From Planctomycetota bacterium (GTDB lineage: Bacteria > Planctomycetota > UBA1135): 63,125 nucleotides of DNA. A program made the translations under genes and the position numbers. The notes beneath the pieces are model-generated. The model had not been told where the DNA came from. It worked only from the letters and a program-made list of their open reading frames with translations, and searched no databases. Shown here piece after piece: positions 60,433 to 63,125 of this stretch. The first letter of the stretch is position 1. Every line of letters begins with the position of its first letter. The stretch is from the NCBI GenBank assembly GCA_026421205.1, contig JAPKBM010000009.1, positions 1-63,125 on the forward strand. The letters run 5' to 3'.

Positions 60433-61337
60433 GCGAGGCCGGCCGACTTCTCGACGAATTACAAGATATTTTGCGCTCCGCAAAGTACTTGAAAGCGGAG
60501 GAACGGCAGGACTTGGCGGAAATATTGCGCGGTTGGGCCGATTCTCAAGCAGTCGCTCCTGCGGAGCCCCAAGGGGGGTTCCCGCAAAAATTTGGAATGG
60601 TGGGCAAATCACCGGCCATGGAGAAAATCTTTGCTTTGCTCGGAAAAATTGTGCATACGGATGTTTCGGTTTTGATTGCAGGAGAAACAGGTACGGGAAA
60701 GGAGCTGGTGGCTGAGGCATTGCACCAGCACGGCGGCCGAAGAAAGGGTCCCTTTGTGGCCGTGAATTGTGCGGCCATTCCTGCGACTTTATTGGAGGCA
60801 GAGATTTTCGGGCACAAAAAAGGGGCGTTCACCGGTGCGCACCAAGATCGTGTGGGCTACGCGGCGTCGGCGGCGGGCGGCACGCTTTTTTTAGACGAAA
60901 TCGGTGAAATGCCGATGGAATTGCAGGTGAAGCTTCTTCGTTTTGTCCAAGAGGGTGAAGTTCGGCCGGTGGGGTCCAATCAAATGGAGAAGGTGGATGT
61001 TCGTGTTGTGGCAGCCACAAACAAGCATTTGCCGGAGCAAATTAAGAAGGGGCTCTTCCGAGAGGACCTGTACTACCGGCTGGCTGTGCTGACTGTGGAA
61101 CTTCCCCCGCTCAGGGATCGGGCCACCGACGTCCTTTTGCTGGCAGACTTTATTCTGCATAAAAAAGGAGTCGAGGGTGTGCCGACGGCCGTGTTGTCAT
61201 CGAGTGCCAAAAAAGAGTTACTGGCGTATGCCTGGCCGGGCAATATTCGAGAACTGCAAAATGTGCTGGCTCGGGCGGCTGCTTTTGCGGAAAAGTCAGA
61301 AATCAAGTCGAGTGACTTGTCTTTATCAGCCAATTAA
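60429..61337 (+). CDS. Sigma54-activator-type AAA+ protein without receiver or HTH domain
   Basis: A 302-residue protein. A short coiled N-terminal segment (about 1-50, LLDELQDILRSAKYLKAEER) replaces the usual receiver or sensor. The AAA+ domain has Walker A GETGTGKELVAEAL, the sigma54-contact loop GAFTGA, Walker B GTLFLDEIGEMP, and the arginine-finger and sensor region FREDLYYRLAVLTVELPPLRDR. It ends soon after AWPGNIRELQNVL, with no C-terminal Fis-type HTH. Sigma54 contact is likely since GAFTGA is intact, but DNA targeting would need a partner. It is the last gene of the operon, ATGA-coupled to pgsA, and its stop overlaps the convergent glycosyltransferase by 4 bp. Confidence 0.85.
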   Translation: MSEAGRLLDELQDILRSAKYLKAEERQDLAEILRGWADSQAVAPAEPQGGFPQKFGMVGKSPAMEKIFALLGKIVHTDVSVLIAGETGTGKELVAEALHQHGGRRKGPFVAVNCAAIPATLLEAEIFGHKKGAFTGAHQDRVGYAASAAGGTLFLDEIGEMPMELQVKLLRFVQEGEVRPVGSNQMEKVDVRVVAATNKHLPEQIKKGLFREDLYYRLAVLTVELPPLRDRATDVLLLADFILHKKGVEGVPTAVLSSSAKKELLAYAWPGNIRELQNVLARAAAFAEKSEIKSSDLSLSAN

Positions 61338-62470
61338 CTAGGCAGTGCCAGGGTTGTTTGGTAGGCATCCAGAGTTTTTTTGGCAGCATCTCGCCAGGTA
61401 AAGGTCTTGCTCTGGTCAAGTGCCTGCTTCGCCAACTGTGTTCGGTAGGCCGAATCTGCTTCTAAGCGGAGTAAGTATCCCGACAGGGCTTCTGGGTCAT
61501 CGGGGTGGAAGGTAAGGCCAGCTTCTTGGACGACTTCAGGGAGGGCGCCTCGGTTGGAGCACAGAATAGGAAGACCGGCGGCCATGGCTTGAATCACGGT
61601 GGACCCTGCAGCTTCATAGCGAGAAGGGTGCACAAATGCTAAGGCGTGCGCAAAGAGCGTCGGCAGATCCTTTTCTGGGACGAAGCCTGTGAATTGGATG
61701 GAATCTCGCACTTTTGTGGGGATTTCGGGAAGCTCTTGAATACTCCTAGCTTTCCAGCCATCGACACCAGCCACGATGAGTTTGGCCTTGAGTCCCTCTT
61801 GGGAGGCAAGGAAGAAGGCCTGAAGCAGACATTTCAGGTTGCGTCGGGGCTCAATGGAGCCCAAAAAAAGGAAATAGGGGGTGGAATCCTTGGGCGGAAT
61901 ATTTTTTGCCGACTTCACTTGGGCCCGAAAGTGGTCGGTGACCCCAGGGCGAATGACTGTCGTTCTGCCCTGGGGCACTTCAAAGTGCTGACAGAGCGAC
62001 TTTTGGATGAATTGGCTTGGGCAAATCCAGTAGGATGCCTGAGAAGCCATGACCACAGCAGATTTATCAAGGCGATGGACTTGTTTTGGGTGGAGGAGTT
62101 GGGGGCGATGCCGAAAAAGGAGGCTTTGGGCAGAAACGACAATTTTGGCTCGGGTAGGGAGAAGCCAGCTGGGGTGTGATAAATGCAGTAGATCTTGAGG
62201 GCCCACGAGAGATTCGGTGCTAAGGCGGAAGCGGCCGAGGTCAGCTAAAAATTGGGGAGAAGACCATTGGTGAGCGATGGCAGCCCCATTTTTTGCGTAA
62301 GTTGCCATGCGTTTGGCTTTTTGGGGGTCCAAGCTTGCTGAGAGAATGGTGAATTGGTCCGACGCACGCTTTTGCTCCAGGAGGGCTGGGACAAGGTGAC
62401 GCCAGGAGGCATCTAGCGTGCCTACAGGGCGTAATCGGGGGAGTGGTCGGCCGTCTAAGAGAATGCGCAT
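61334..62470 (-). CDS. Glycosyltransferase family 4
   Basis: A retaining GT-B glycosyltransferase of 378 residues, cytosolic or membrane-associated. It starts MRILLDGRPLP, and the C-terminal donor-binding domain (about 185-375) has YFLFLGSIEPRRNLKCLLQAF and the E-x7-E region HPSRYEAAGSTVIQAMAAGLPIL followed by NRGALPEVV. The sugar and acceptor are unknown; no polysaccharide cluster is near. The ATG at 62470 has a TATAAG box 10 nt upstream. Its 3' end overlaps the sigma54-type gene by 4 bp. Confidence 0.88.
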   Translation of the reverse strand: MRILLDGRPLPRLRPVGTLDASWRHLVPALLEQKRASDQFTILSASLDPQKAKRMATYAKNGAAIAHQWSSPQFLADLGRFRLSTESLVGPQDLLHLSHPSWLLPTRAKIVVSAQSLLFRHRPQLLHPKQVHRLDKSAVVMASQASYWICPSQFIQKSLCQHFEVPQGRTTVIRPGVTDHFRAQVKSAKNIPPKDSTPYFLFLGSIEPRRNLKCLLQAFFLASQEGLKAKLIVAGVDGWKARSIQELPEIPTKVRDSIQFTGFVPEKDLPTLFAHALAFVHPSRYEAAGSTVIQAMAAGLPILCSNRGALPEVVQEAGLTFHPDDPEALSGYLLRLEADSAYRTQLAKQALDQSKTFTWRDAAKKTLDAYQTTLALPS

Positions 62471-62480
62471 GGGGTGAGTG

Positions 62481-62486
62481 CTTATA
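62481..62486 (-). promoter_or_regulatory. Possible -10 box of the glycosyltransferase gene
   Basis: TATAAG (5 of 6) on the minus strand, 10 nt before the ATG at 62470. It implies a very short leader. No convincing -35 is found at 16-18 bp. Confidence 0.3.
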
Positions 62487-62533
62487 AGGGTAGAAGAAGG
62501 TTTATTATTTGTGCAAAAGTTGGAGAAAAGAAG

Positions 62534-62548
62534 TTAGTCAAGTGAAAT
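62534..62548. repeat. 15-nt motif shared with 5273-5287
   Basis: TTAGTCAAGTGAAAT occurs here and, identically, at 5273-5287, both between divergent genes that lead to secreted proteins. On the minus strand it contains TTGACT, a good -35 match, but neither copy has a matching -10 at about 17 bp. Confidence 0.4.
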
Positions 62549-62804
62549 TCCCGTAAGTCTTTTGTTTTCAAGGGGTTAGGCGCTGTAATAAGTGAATGGC
62601 TTGGGGAGGGGCAGTAAAATCTCGAGAGCGAAAGAGTTTAACCGCTTTCTATGAAAGAGCTTAGGGGGATTAGAAGTAATTTCAAATCACAGGCACTTTT
62701 TGGAAAATGCGAAGGGGCACTGCCGATATTTACTCCAAGGACACGGAATCGTGGTTTCGGAAAAGTGCAAATAATGCTTGCATCCGACCGCCGCCACGGC
62801 AAAA

Positions 62805-62985
62805 TGTTCCGCCAACTTTCATTCAGGCCTCTTAGGCCGGTGCGGAAGTTGACTTACAACTCGGGGATGAGGCTGGTTCGCCAGTACTGTTTCCGATTTT
62901 TCCCTTCGGGGAGAATTAATCATTCCGGCCTTTAATTAGGTCATCAACCGATGGCCGGTTTAGGCCAACTAAGGAGGAAGTTCGG
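62805..62985 (+). ncRNA. Structured 5' leader (candidate riboswitch or cis-regulatory RNA)
   Basis: Hairpins follow one another: 62807-62847 (TTCCGC/GCGGAA enclosing GGCCT-CTT-AGGCC), 62847-62861 (AGTTG/CAACT), 62873-62884 (CTGG-TTCG-CCAG) and 62901-62912 (TCCC-TTCG-GGGA). At the 3' end three stems compete: 62925-62958 (CCGGCC/GGCCGG), 62939-62956 (GGTCATC-AACC-GATGGCC, one G-U) and 62952-62967 (TGGCC-GGTTTA-GGCCA), the last ending 3 nt before the ribosome binding site. UUCG tetraloops and exclusive stems beside the Shine-Dalgarno are typical of riboswitches, but I do not recognise a known class. The upstream part of this 515-bp gene-free region (62549-62804) shows a small CACG-GAAT-CGTG hairpin and little else; no clear promoter. 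Confidence 0.45.
62971..62977 (+). promoter_or_regulatory. Strong ribosome binding site of the last gene
   Basis: AAGGAGG ends 8 nt before the ATG at 62986. It is one of the strongest Shine-Dalgarno sequences in the window and sits next to the competing hairpins, so exposure of this site could be regulated. Confidence 0.8.
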
Positions 62986-63125
62986 ATGAAGGTACATAAC
63001 CTTGCTTTGGTCGCAGCTGCGACTTTAATTTTTGGTGCACAGGGCGTCGCTCAAAGCGACAACGGCCTGGAGCGCGCACTTACAGAACTCAACGCTGGTT
63101 TGACTGCCCCTGCGGGTAGCGCTGG
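62986..63125 (+). CDS. Secreted protein, N-terminal part only (cut by window end)
   Basis: The first 46 codons of an exported protein. The start MKVHNLALVAAATLIFGAQG is a clear signal peptide, with likely cleavage after GVAQ or VAQS, followed by SDNGLERALTELNAGLTAP. A strong ribosome binding site and a long structured leader precede it. The family cannot be told from this fragment. Confidence 0.8.
   Translation, partial: MKVHNLALVAAATLIFGAQGVAQSDNGLERALTELNAGLTAPAGSA

Noticed and set aside
62651-62935. 94-codon open frame in the 62.5-63.0 kb region
   Set aside because: Basic, low-complexity translation without family likeness or ribosome binding site. It lies across the hairpins of the leader, which explain the sequence better.
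62690-62985. Known riboswitch classes (c-di-GMP-I, cobalamin, glycine) in the final leader
   Set aside because: The conserved sequence boxes I know for these were not found; only generic hairpins are seen.
1-63125. CRISPR arrays, insertion sequences, integrases, phage genes
   Set aside because: No regularly spaced repeats, transposase or integrase motifs were seen; the single long direct repeat is inside the nuclease gene.

Overview
The window is a compact bacterial chromosome segment (no mobile elements, no CRISPR array, no rRNA; one tRNA) of moderate GC, probably from a free-living, likely marine, member of the Planctomycetota or a related PVC lineage. This is inferred from protein architectures, not from a marker-gene tree. 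They include a prenyltransferase/squalene-oxidase-repeat protein with a TonB-like N-terminus, a HEAT-repeat plus von Willebrand A protein, secreted matrixin and subtilisin proteases with large unassigned domains, and a matrixin C-terminal domain resembling those of planctomycete secreted proteins. Genes often abut or overlap, strong Shine-Dalgarno sequences are rare, and several genes have a possible -10 box only 6-12 nt from the start codon.

Layout. 0-3.3 kb (minus): TPR protein, acidic zinc-ribbon protein, CheY-like receiver, groES, groEL. 3.3-9.4 kb: secreted proteins, namely a matrixin metalloprotease with a small secreted companion (minus) and two tandem paralogous S8 subtilisin-like proteases (plus). 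9.4-15.5 kb: an OmpR/histidine-kinase pair, a secreted PHP-type metallohydrolase, RNase D, a tiny Cys-rich lipoprotein and a CobW-family GTPase. 15.5-29.2 kb: PriA helicase, HEAT/VWA protein, heparinase-like lipoprotein, Bax-inhibitor-1 protein, sodium:solute symporter with a GH3 NagZ-like enzyme, isoaspartyl peptidase, MltA-like lytic transglycosylase and an esterase. 29.2-36.5 kb (minus): a coupled operon of a DUF255 thioredoxin-fold protein, bioB, bioF, bioD, bioA and a BaiN/HI0933-type flavoprotein.

36.5-50.3 kb: a Card1/DUF1887-like nuclease with RGG/SR-type disordered regions, tRNA-Phe(GAA), ribF whose reading frame ends inside that tRNA, def, a TPR protein, rpsT, the prenyltransferase-repeat protein, a SurA/PpiC-type isomerase, mfd, rnc, fabI, a ThiD-like kinase and dgt. 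50.3-61.3 kb: one long plus-strand housekeeping operon behind a good sigma70-type promoter (aroF-type DAHP synthase, tpiA, secG, pyrE, yicC, gmk, coaC, coaB, ftsK, rimO, pgsA, and a sigma54-type AAA+ protein lacking receiver and HTH). 61.3-63.1 kb: a GT4 glycosyltransferase, then a 515-bp non-coding region with a hairpin-rich leader, a strong ribosome binding site and the start of a secreted protein cut by the window end.

The most unusual items are the Card1-like nuclease with RGG and SR tracts outside any visible CRISPR context, the ribF/tRNA-Phe overlap, the hairpin-rich leader with mutually exclusive stems at 62.8-63.0 kb, and the sigma54-type AAA+ protein without a DNA-binding domain.
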